A DNA stretch of 64,000 bases from assembly GCF_014836595.1 (NCBI RefSeq), contig NZ_JACSQO010000007.1, forward strand, positions 124,001-188,000, in the 5' to 3' direction. Origin of the DNA: Psychrobacillus faecigallinarum. GTDB taxonomy: Bacteria > Bacillota > Bacilli > Bacillales_A > Planococcaceae. Position 1 is the stretch's first letter. Every line of letters begins with the position of its first letter. The notes below the pieces were generated by a model. It was not told the DNA's origin and did not search any database. It worked only from the letters and a program-made list of their open reading frames with translations. The translations under genes and the position numbers were made by a program. Of this stretch, positions 54,938 through 62,113 are shown piece by piece.

Positions 54938-55953
54938 GAGTGCACCTCCAAGCTCTCAGTTCCAACGCCTTGTTCTTCTAAGAAGCGAATAGCTGATTGT
55001 ACTTGATTTTTTTCTCCTACTAAATGAATCACGATATTACCGACAATCCCGTTTTTCAATTCAATAATATTGGCCGTTAAGATATTTGGTTGTACATCAA
55101 ACTTCTGACTAACCTCTGCTAATAATGGTTTTCCAGTACTTTCCCCAACGAAAGTCAAGCGAGTGACTGCACCCGTCACATGGAGCTGAGAAATAAGGGA
55201 AGGGGATAAGTTACGTTGACTAATTGTGTTTAAGAACTTTTTAGTTGTCGGATGACTAGGCTTCGTGAAAAGATTAATAGCTGTGTTCTCTTCTACAACT
55301 TCTCCGTTTTCCATCACATACACATGATCACAAATCTTTTGAATAACATTCATCTCATGAGTTATTAAAAGAATAGTTATACCTAACTCCTTATTGATCT
55401 TTAATAAGAGCTCTAATATTGAGTCCGTCGTTTCTGGATCCAGAGCACTTGTTGCTTCATCACTTAATAATACTTCTGGTTCCTGGGAGAGAGCTCTTGC
55501 AATAGCTACACGTTGCTTTTGACCGCCAGAAAGCTGGTTTGGATAGCTTTTATGCTTATCGGTTAAGCCTACTATTTCTAAATATTTTTCCACTCTTTTT
55601 TTAACTTCGTTCTTGTCGTAGCCAAGCAGCTTTAAAGGTATAGCGATATTGTCGTAAACAGTGGCAGTTTTTAAAAGGTTAAATCCTTGAAAAATCATGC
55701 CTATTTTGTTTCTGACTTTTCGAAGTTGAGGAAGGGGGAGGGGGGTTATTTCTTCGCCATTAATGTATACTTTGCCTTTTGTTGGCTTTTCGAGTAGGTT
55801 AACACATCTGATAAGTGTGCTTTTCCCTGCTCCGCTATAGCCGATAACTCCGTGAATTTCACCTTTTCTTACATGAAGACTTACGTTACTGACAGCCTTT
55901 ACTGTGTTGCTTTTGCTGATGAATTCCTTTGTAATATTCTCTAAAACTATCAT
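54934..55953 (-). CDS. metN: Methionine ABC transporter ATPase
   Basis: ATP-binding subunit, 339 aa. Walker A GYSGAGKST (about 38-46), Q-loop GMIFQGFNLL, signature LSGGQKQRVAIARAL, Walker B VLLSDEATSALDP, H-loop LLITHE. The C-terminal about 75 residues form the NIL (ACT-like) domain, which in MetN senses intracellular methionine and inhibits transport. An inverted repeat lies between metQ and this gene. Confidence 0.95.
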   Translation of the reverse strand: MIVLENITKEFISKSNTVKAVSNVSLHVRKGEIHGVIGYSGAGKSTLIRCVNLLEKPTKGKVYINGEEITPLPLPQLRKVRNKIGMIFQGFNLLKTATVYDNIAIPLKLLGYDKNEVKKRVEKYLEIVGLTDKHKSYPNQLSGGQKQRVAIARALSQEPEVLLSDEATSALDPETTDSILELLLKINKELGITILLITHEMNVIQKICDHVYVMENGEVVEENTAINLFTKPSHPTTKKFLNTISQRNLSPSLISQLHVTGAVTRLTFVGESTGKPLLAEVSQKFDVQPNILTANIIELKNGIVGNIVIHLVGEKNQVQSAIRFLEEQGVGTESLEVHS

Positions 55954-55974
55954 GTTAAATCTTCCTTTCTAAAG

Positions 55975-56002
55975 AAAACGTTACCGGTTGCGGCAACGTT
56001 TT
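55975..56002 (-). terminator. Intra-operon hairpin between metQ and metN
   Basis: 11-bp stem (55975-55985 with 55992-56002; one mismatch/wobble), loop 6 nt, then TTTTCTTT. Looks like a partial terminator or 3'-end stabiliser. Confidence 0.65.
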
Positions 56003-56010
56003 TGTTATTT

Positions 56011-56829
56011 CTACTCATCCCAGCTTGCTAACACAGAACCTTGAAACTCTTCTTCGATAAATGTTCTGACTTCCTCTGATTGATAAGCTTTTACAAACTT
56101 TTGAACGGTTGGATCATCTTCGTTTTCCGCGCGTACAACGATATAGTTCACATATGGAGAGTTAGATGACTCTAAAAGAATTGAGTCTTCCTTCGGGTTA
56201 ATGCCAGCAGCCAAAGCAAAATTTGTATTGATTGCTGCAGCATCTACCTCGCTAAGCTGTTTCGGTATTTGAGCAGCCTCTAATTCGATAAATTCAATAT
56301 TCTTAGGGTTTTCTTCGATATCATAAATAGAAGCATTTTCTTTTTTATCTTCTTTAATTTTAATAAAGCCATTTTCCTCTAGTATATATAATGCGCGTGA
56401 ACCGTTAGTTGGGTCGTTTGGTAATCCAAATGTGGCACCTTCTGGTAAATCTTCAAAGGATTTAAATTTTTCAGAGTAAATACCCATTGGGTTTAAAATA
56501 GTTTTACCAACTGGTACTAGCTCAGTACCATGGTCTTCGTTGAAAGCATCTAGAAAAGGCTCATGTTGATAGCTATTTGCGTCTAGGTTACCTTCAGAAA
56601 GTGCTGTGTTTGGAAGTATGTAATCAGAAAAAGCTTTAATTTCTATTTCTAGTCCATCTTTTGCTGCAACTTCTGCTGCAACCTCAGCTATTTGTTCGTG
56701 AGGACCAGCAGTTACACCTATGACTAATTTATTTTCATCTAAGGCTTTGTCACCTTTAGATTCATCACCACAAGCCGCAAGCAACCCCGTTAATAGAACT
56801 CCTGATAATACTAAACCAACCTTTTTCAT
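56011..56829 (-). CDS. metQ: Methionine-binding lipoprotein
   Basis: Substrate-binding protein of the NlpA/MetQ family, 272 aa. Signal peptide with lipobox LLAAC (Cys20). Family signatures are VIGVTAGPHEQIAEVAAEVA, NLDANSYQHEPFLDAF, MGIYSEKFKSFEDLP and GLPNDPTNGSRAL. First gene of the operon, about 43 nt after the riboswitch terminator. Known ligands are L- and D-methionine; close analogues are possible. Confidence 0.95.
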   Translation of the reverse strand: MKKVGLVLSGVLLTGLLAACGDESKGDKALDENKLVIGVTAGPHEQIAEVAAEVAAKDGLEIEIKAFSDYILPNTALSEGNLDANSYQHEPFLDAFNEDHGTELVPVGKTILNPMGIYSEKFKSFEDLPEGATFGLPNDPTNGSRALYILEENGFIKIKEDKKENASIYDIEENPKNIEFIELEAAQIPKQLSEVDAAAINTNFALAAGINPKEDSILLESSNSPYVNYIVVRAENEDDPTVQKFVKAYQSEEVRTFIEEEFQGSVLASWDE

Positions 56830-56871
56830 TAAAATTCCTCCTTAATAATTATTAAAGAATACGAATAAATA

Positions 56872-57036
56872 TAAAAGCCTCTCTTTCAAAAAGAAAGAGA
56901 GGCACACAAAAATGCATTGTCCTCTCTTATCTTCCAAAACAAAAATGTTTTGCAGGATTTAGCACCTTTCTATACTTTTGGTATAGATGGTTGCCGAGCT
57001 TCAACGGGCCAGTCCCTCAGCTACTCTTGATAAGAG
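56872..57036 (-). promoter_or_regulatory. SAM-I riboswitch (S-box) with terminator
   Basis: On the minus strand the aptamer starts CTCTTATCAAGAGTAGCTGA, with GGGACTGGCCCGTTGAAGC and CGGCAACC, later AAGGTGCTAAATCCTGC, and closes with GATAAGAG (56926-56933), all hallmark S-box elements. A terminator stem GCCTCTCTTTC with GAAAGAGAGGC (56877-56904) and T-rich tail follows. SAM binding should switch the operon off; a TTGACT -35-like box lies at 57105-57100. Confidence 0.96.
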
Positions 57037-57187
57037 ATAATAAGCTATTAAGTTTTTCGTTTATTCTATAAATGAAAATTTACTATACTAAACTAACAAA
57101 GTCAAGAGCTATTTTTTAATAGTAAAATTTTTTAGAAAAGATTAAAATTATAAGATAATAAATAATTATGCAATTGGAGGAATCGAC

Positions 57188-57691
57188 ATGACAATAAGAG
57201 CAAATTTTGCAGTTGGTGATTTTGAGAGAATAGTTGGTGCTAGATTAAAATATGGAACAGATTTGATAGAAGGGATAGAAGCAATATGTGAAGCCAACCA
57301 AATTACTTCTGCCACTATCGTTAGCTGCTTTGGAAGCTTTCAAAAGTGTGGCTTTGTCTATTTAATTCCAGCTGATTCCTCGAAAATAGGTGTAGCCTAT
57401 AATGAAATAATCGTAAAAGAAGGACCTATAGAATTTTTATCTGGTACAGGAGTTATATGTCAGCAAGAAGGAAATTATGCCACACATTTTCACGGATTAA
57501 TGTGCGATCAATATGGTGCTGTTTTTGGAGGTCACTTCATCAAAGGTGAGAATCCTGTAATTACGGTTGACCTAGTTTTAGCCGAAGTAAAAGGGATGGA
57601 ATTCCATCGGAAACATGATGAAGAGACTTGTGCAATTCAGTTTTATCCGATTGAGAAAGGGAGCAAGTTCTCCAGGTCAATAGATGAATAG
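57188..57691 (+). CDS. PPC (DUF296) domain protein
   Basis: Stand-alone PPC/DUF296 protein, 167 aa, of a trimeric fold known from bacterial PPC proteins and plant AT-hook proteins. Recognised by ITSATIVSCFGSFQKCGF, EFLSGTGVIC and the conserved His cluster HFHGLM... GGHF. Function in bacteria is unclear; DNA binding is annotated for the family but there is no AT-hook here. SD TTGGAGGAA. Monocistronic, with terminator. Confidence 0.85.
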   Translation: MTIRANFAVGDFERIVGARLKYGTDLIEGIEAICEANQITSATIVSCFGSFQKCGFVYLIPADSSKIGVAYNEIIVKEGPIEFLSGTGVICQQEGNYATHFHGLMCDQYGAVFGGHFIKGENPVITVDLVLAEVKGMEFHRKHDEETCAIQFYPIEKGSKFSRSIDE

Positions 57692-57746
57692 AAAGTGGAG
57701 TAGGTTAACATATAAAAGAATTCAAATAAACAATAGAATATGACAT

Positions 57747-57779
57747 AAAAAAGACTACTTTTGTAGTCTTTTTTTTATT
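57747..57779 (+). terminator. Terminator of the PPC gene
   Basis: Stem AAAAGACTAC with GTAGTCTTTT, 4-nt loop, T run of 8. Confidence 0.9.
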
Positions 57780-57791
57780 TTGTTGACTATT

Positions 57792-57872
57792 TCACTTAAA
57801 CACACTAATTAATATTGTGATGAGAAAATAAACTAAAATACCAAGTATAAATAGTCCTATAAATTTTTTCAT
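57792..57872 (-). CDS. 26-aa membrane peptide
   Basis: ATG preceded by TGGAGGT, 8-nt spacing. The peptide begins MKKFIGLFILGILVY and ends ILISVFK: two Lys, one hydrophobic helix and a basic end. It resembles small membrane proteins or type I toxins in form, but no family is recognised. The tandem array lies 42 bp upstream of the start. Confidence 0.55.
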   Translation of the reverse strand: MKKFIGLFILGILVYFLITILISVFK

Positions 57873-57914
57873 TTAAAGATACCTCCAGAGGATTAATCTT
57901 GTTTTTTATTGAAC

Positions 57915-58036
57915 GGACATAAAAAAATTTATCCGGTCATAAAACGTTGCTATCCGGTCATAAATATTTTTATCCGGTCATAAAATCGCGCTATCCGGTC
58001 ATAAAAATTTTTATGCGGTTATAAAGTCCAGTTATC
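57915..58036. repeat. Tandem array of six 20/21-bp units
   Basis: Units start at 57915, 57935, 57956, 57976, 57997 and 58017 with spacings 20, 21, 20, 21, 20. Consensus GGTCATAAA, 6-7 variable bases, TATCC. Odd units have an A/T-only variable part; even units have mixed bases with G/C. The array fills the gap between mtnE (3' end) and the 26-aa gene (5' end). Confidence 0.92.
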
Positions 58037-58108
58037 AATTATTTTCATAGAAAGTAGTGTCTTTTAACTTCACTTAAACATCTTTTAGATGATAACAGTA
58101 ACTAATTC

Positions 58109-59272
58109 TTAAAAAAGTTCTAGCTTTTCTATACGGTCAACAGCCTCAATCAGGCGATCCTCATCAACTAAAAGTCCGATGCGTACATAACCTTCCCCGT
58201 GTTTACCAAATCCATTGCCAGCAGCGACAGCAACGTCTGCTTTTTCTAGAAGTATGTCAGCAAATTGTTCACTAGTATAGCCATTTGGTACAGGAAGCCA
58301 TGCAAAGAATGAGCCTTCAGGAGCTTTCACATTCCAACCAATTTTGCGACAAGCCTCTATGAAAGTATTTCTTCTTTTTTCATAGAGTGCCACTAGATCT
58401 TCCACGCATTCCTGAGACCCATTTAGTGCTTCTGCTGCTGCAGATTGAACAGCAGGGAAGAGGCTGACAAAAAGATGGTCTTGTATAATATTGATAGCCT
58501 CAATCATTTTGGAATTACCTACGGCAAACCCTACGCGCCATCCTGCCATATTATAGGTTTTGGATAGCGTATACATTTCAATTCCGACTTCTTTAGCACC
58601 TTTTGCTTGTAAGAAACTAATAGGTTTTTTCCCATCAAAGCCGATGCCTCCGTAAGCAAAATCATGGACAATGGCTATATCATTTTCCTTTGCTAACTCA
58701 ACAGTTTCTTGGAAAAACTCTAAAGTAGCAGAGGCTCCCGTAGGATTATTAGGATAATTCAAATACATTAGTCTCGCTGCCTCTTTTTGATCCGGGGTAA
58801 GCTGCTTGTAATCGGGTAGAAACGCATTTTCTTCTAACAGTGGCATAGTATCAAATTGCACATTTGCTAGTCCTACTCCAGAGAGATAATCTGGATAACC
58901 AGGGTCAGGAAGGAGCATTAATTCCTTCTCATTCATCATAGCTAAAGGTAGCTCTACTAAACCTATTTTAGTACCAAAAAGTACGGCTACCTCTTTACTA
59001 GGATCTATATTAACGTCATACTCTCGAGAATAAAAATCTACGGCCGCTTGCTTAAGCTCGTTTATACCTCTAAAGGGAGAATATTTATGAGAAAGCGGAC
59101 TTTGTGCTGCTGTCGATAGCGCTTGTACAATATGGTCAGGTGTCGGCTGGTCAGGGTTTCCTTGTCCGAGATTGATAACATCCCTACCTTCTGCCACAGC
59201 CTTCGCTACTTTTTGTACTAATGTTGCAAAAAATTGGGGAGGGAGATTTTTTAAACGATCAGAAAATTCCAT
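58109..59272 (-). CDS. mtnE: Methionine-salvage aminotransferase MtnE
   Basis: PLP aminotransferase, 387 aa, converting 2-keto-4-methylthiobutyrate to methionine. The sequence closely follows Bacillus MtnE (YkrV) as I recall it: LPPQFFATLVQKV, DVINLGQGNPDQPTP, KYSPFRGINELK, LPDPGYPDYLSGV, YPNNPTGA, VHDFAYGGIGF and the PLP Lys in YTLSKTYNMAGWRVG. ATG 59272 has AGAGGT 8 nt upstream; a 14-codon extension has no SD. No S-box is seen upstream, unlike many salvage genes. It stands alone next to the integrated element. Confidence 0.9.
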   Translation of the reverse strand: MEFSDRLKNLPPQFFATLVQKVAKAVAEGRDVINLGQGNPDQPTPDHIVQALSTAAQSPLSHKYSPFRGINELKQAAVDFYSREYDVNIDPSKEVAVLFGTKIGLVELPLAMMNEKELMLLPDPGYPDYLSGVGLANVQFDTMPLLEENAFLPDYKQLTPDQKEAARLMYLNYPNNPTGASATLEFFQETVELAKENDIAIVHDFAYGGIGFDGKKPISFLQAKGAKEVGIEMYTLSKTYNMAGWRVGFAVGNSKMIEAINIIQDHLFVSLFPAVQSAAAEALNGSQECVEDLVALYEKRRNTFIEACRKIGWNVKAPEGSFFAWLPVPNGYTSEQFADILLEKADVAVAAGNGFGKHGEGYVRIGLLVDEDRLIEAVDRIEKLELF

Positions 59273-59439
59273 GGACAATACCTCTTTTTCTAAATAGTTG
59301 CATATATTAGTCATATTTTTTATTCTACCTTAAATACATAGCTTGTCTATACCTTGATATTACTGGGTTTTCTTGCTGATAAATAAGTAAACAAACGACC
59401 TATTAAAGAATGACTGAATACCAAATTGAATACCAATCA

Positions 59440-60606
59440 TTAAAAATTGACGTATTTAGCGAATTTTTCAGCAGTATTATCTTTCATTTTTTGAGTTACA
59501 TGAGTATATACATTCATGGTGGTTTTAATGTCAGTATGGCCAATGCGATCCTGCACATCTTTTAAACTTGCTCCAGCCTCAAACAATAGGGAAGCGTGGG
59601 TGTGCCTAAAACCATGAATTGTAATAGGAGGGAACCCATACTTTTTAATTAAGGCTTTTAGCTGGTGATTAGGGTAAACAGTTGAATGGTAATCATTCAT
59701 TGCTCTTTTATCTGTGGAAGCTAACACAGGTTGATTGTTATTGAATGTTGTATTGATTCCATATGTTAATAACAATTTTGCCTGAGTTTTCTTCCATTTT
59801 TCCAGTACGTCAAGTGTTTTATCATCCACACTAATTGTACGCTTGGATTGAGCTGTTTTAGGTGTTTGAACGTATCTAGTCGATTCCTCAGTTTTAGCAA
59901 GTGTTTTATTGAACCTAATTGTTTTTTCAATAAAATTAATATCATCCCAAGTCAAAGCTAATACTTCACCTTTTCTTGCACCTGTAAAAGCAAGCAGCCT
60001 AAACAGTACATACACTTTCATTTTTTCGTTTTTTTCAATCGTACTTAAAAATTCTTCTAATTGCTGCATGTTATAAAAGTTCTCGACTGGATCTGTATCT
60101 ACAATTTTCTGCACTGGCTTTGGCATAATAATTTTCTGCATTGGATTATCCGTTATCACTTGAAGTGTGGTTGCGTAATCCAAAACCATTTTTACGTAGT
60201 TTCTATAACTCCGATAATTTACGTAGTGTTTGGACCATTCGTTTACTATCTTTTGACAATAAGCAATAGTTATTTTATCGGTAGGTAAGTTTGCAAATTT
60301 GGGTAATATCGCTGTTTTGAAATAAGTTACTGTGGTGTTCACTGTTGAAAGTTTTACTGTATGACGATAGTTTTCCAACCACAATTCATATACCTCTCGG
60401 AAAAGCATCTTTTTAGACATTTTAAACCCATTAGTTTCTATATTAAGTTCTAACCTCGCTAGTGCGAGTTTTGCTTCTTTTAATGAAGTGAATCCGCGTC
60501 TAGTTGTTCTTTTTGGCTTTCCAGTGAGTGGATCAGTACCAAGATATACATTGAACATATAGGCGGTAGCACCGTCTTTTTTTGTGTATTTTTTTATAGT
60601 TGTCAT
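59440..60606 (-). CDS. int: Tyrosine recombinase integrase
   Basis: Site-specific recombinase, 388 aa. N-terminal arm-binding domain (AYMFNVYLGTDPLTGKPKRT), SAM-like core-binding domain (about 65-165), catalytic domain with Arg in TGARKGEVLAL, HGFRHTHASLL (HxxR) and the Tyr nucleophile in TMNVYTHV. Phage/ICE Int family of Firmicutes. SD AAGGAG before ATG. At the extreme left of the element, transcribed towards the attachment site. Confidence 0.95.
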   Translation of the reverse strand: MTTIKKYTKKDGATAYMFNVYLGTDPLTGKPKRTTRRGFTSLKEAKLALARLELNIETNGFKMSKKMLFREVYELWLENYRHTVKLSTVNTTVTYFKTAILPKFANLPTDKITIAYCQKIVNEWSKHYVNYRSYRNYVKMVLDYATTLQVITDNPMQKIIMPKPVQKIVDTDPVENFYNMQQLEEFLSTIEKNEKMKVYVLFRLLAFTGARKGEVLALTWDDINFIEKTIRFNKTLAKTEESTRYVQTPKTAQSKRTISVDDKTLDVLEKWKKTQAKLLLTYGINTTFNNNQPVLASTDKRAMNDYHSTVYPNHQLKALIKKYGFPPITIHGFRHTHASLLFEAGASLKDVQDRIGHTDIKTTMNVYTHVTQKMKDNTAEKFAKYVNF

Positions 60607-60671
60607 TATGAGTCTCCTTGTTGTCCGGGCAAGGGCAATTAAAGGAGTATAGATGTACTAATATAGAAGAA

Positions 60672-61202
60672 TTAATTGTCTTCTCTTAATTCTAATAAAC
60701 CCATTAAAAAATTATTAAGAGCATATTTTTCGCCCTTTGATAGTTCTTTTCTATCTAAGTAAATCTTATTGTATTTCCCATAAAGATTACCAATATCAAT
60801 TGAAGTTTTATAGGAGTTGACTTCTTCTTCCAGTCTGGAAATTTGACCTTCTAGTCTAAAAATTTGACGTTCTAACTTATTGATCTTCTCTTGGGATTCG
60901 TATTCCTCCCAGCTTTCTTCTCCGGGTTCGGGCCAAGCTTTATACCCAGCTAAATCGAGCATTTCTACCTCCGTATAATCAATTACAAACCCGTCCCCAG
61001 TAGGACTAGGTGTAGGTGTTTTTTTACTCATCCCCTTTGCTAATTTCCTTATTGTTTTTTTAGATGGTACTTTCCCATCTTCTATTTGAGATAAATACGG
61101 TCTTGAAATATCAGTCATTCTACTTAGTGCGCTTATAGAAAGATTATTTTTGTTTCTGTAATTCTTCAAATAATCACCAACACTTTTAATCTCCTTCTCC
61201 AT
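60672..61202 (-). CDS. XRE-family phage repressor
   Basis: CI-like regulator, 176 aa. HTH at about 11-52 (NNLSISALSRMTDISRPYLSQIEDGKVP), a linker, and a coiled coil near 105-140 (INKLERQIFRLEGQ, ISRLEEEVNSY), probably for dimerisation. No RecA-cleavage/peptidase domain is visible, so induction would not be by LexA-like self-cleavage. SD AAGGAGG. Divergent from the Cro-like gene. Confidence 0.85.
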   Translation of the reverse strand: MEKEIKSVGDYLKNYRNKNNLSISALSRMTDISRPYLSQIEDGKVPSKKTIRKLAKGMSKKTPTPSPTGDGFVIDYTEVEMLDLAGYKAWPEPGEESWEEYESQEKINKLERQIFRLEGQISRLEEEVNSYKTSIDIGNLYGKYNKIYLDRKELSKGEKYALNNFLMGLLELREDN

Positions 61203-61251
61203 GGAATTCCTCCTTACTTGTTGATTATGTAAGTATTATCTCCATAACTGC

Positions 61252-61303
61252 AACAAAAATCAACACATTTAAAATTTAATATTGAAAACTGTTGATTTTT
61301 GTT
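61252..61303. promoter_or_regulatory. Candidate repressor operators
   Basis: AACAAAAATCAACA (61252-61265) and its exact complement TGTTGATTTTTGTT (61290-61303) lie 24 bp apart between the divergent repressor and Cro-like genes. A third partial copy (TTGTTGATTATGT) is near 61218. Likely lysogeny-switch operators. Confidence 0.65.
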
Positions 61304-61369
61304 TCAGTAATGGGTAAACTGTATATCAAGGGTGAAACTAAAAGTTGCACATAGGAGTTGAGGTGAATA

Positions 61370-61582
61370 ATGATGTTGAAAATATACCCTAAGAGGATAA
61401 ACATTCGTGTGGCGATGGCTTATAAAGGTTTAAATCAGAAGGAGCTTAGTAAAATCTCTGAGATAAATCCCTCAACTTTTTCAAATTTCATGAATGGTCG
61501 ATACAGCATTTCCTCGAAAAGCGCAAAAAAAATTGCTCGGACATTAGAAAAACCTGTAAAAGAACTATTTGACTTTAAATAA
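61370..61582 (+). CDS. Cro-like HTH protein, 70 aa
   Basis: Small XRE-type DNA-binding protein; HTH about 20-55 (NQKELSKISEINPSTFSNFMNGRY). It should oppose the divergent repressor. SD AGGAGTTGAGGTG; ATG at 61370 or 61373 both possible. First gene of the rightward early operon. Confidence 0.85.
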   Translation: MMLKIYPKRINIRVAMAYKGLNQKELSKISEINPSTFSNFMNGRYSISSKSAKKIARTLEKPVKELFDFK

Positions 61583-61604
61583 CTTAAAAGGGGGGAATAA
61601 ATAA

Positions 61605-61868
61605 GTGTCTATTTTTTCATTGGAAACGGAACGAGAAATGAAAGATGAAATAATCGAACAGATTATGAAGACAGTATCATTTTTAGTAGAAGAAAAAAGT
61701 CGAAAGAGGTATTTAAAATTTTCAGAGGCATGTACTTATGCTTCGGTGTCTCCTGGGACATTGCAAAAGTGGGTTGAGAAGTATGGCATGCCCATATCAA
61801 TCATTGAAGGTAGGAAGATTGTTGATACTCGAGATTTGGATGAATTTATAGCGAAACATAAAATTTAA
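61605..61868 (+). CDS. Helix-turn-helix excisionase-like protein, 87 aa
   Basis: MerR/excisionase-type HTH in the C-terminal half (FSEACTYASVSPGTLQKWVEKYGMP, then GRKIVDTRDLDEFIAKH), the signature of helix-turn-helix domain-17 proteins. The N-terminal 30 residues are an amphipathic helix. Candidate recombination directionality factor or transcription factor. GTG start behind GGGGGG. Confidence 0.8.
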   Translation: MSIFSLETEREMKDEIIEQIMKTVSFLVEEKSRKRYLKFSEACTYASVSPGTLQKWVEKYGMPISIIEGRKIVDTRDLDEFIAKHKI

Positions 61869-61932
61869 ATTGTTCGGGCAGGGGCAACATTATACATGAA
61901 TAAAAAAATAAAAAAAACCACTATTCACGGCA

Positions 61933-62109
61933 ATGAATAATGGAGGATTTGAGATTATATTTTATACATTTAATTATAACGAAGGTTTAAAAGAGTTGCA
62001 ATACAAGGGAAAAAACTTCTATGTGGCTTCCCGTTCTAAATTTTGGGGAGAGTTTAAGAGTTTAAGTGCTTCAACCGAACGACGTCACATTGGAAGGAGT
62101 TGTGGATGA
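61933..62109 (+). CDS. Possible small phage protein, 58 aa
   Basis: Open frame from ATG 61933 (MNNGGFEIIFYTFNYNEG... ends RRHIGRSCG) in the 230-nt gap before the primase. The amino-acid pattern (YKGKNFYVASRSKFWGEF) looks protein-like, but there is no good SD. It overlaps the GTG alternative start of the primase. Confidence 0.35.
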   Translation: MNNGGFEIIFYTFNYNEGLKELQYKGKNFYVASRSKFWGEFKSLSASTERRHIGRSCG

Positions 62110-62113
62110 ATAC

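Noticed and set aside
57915..58036. CRISPR array
   Set aside because: Units are contiguous at 20/21 bp without unique spacers, and no cas gene is present.
59273..59439. tRNA gene as attachment site of the element
   Set aside because: No cloverleaf-like sequence or tRNA 3' end is visible at the junction.
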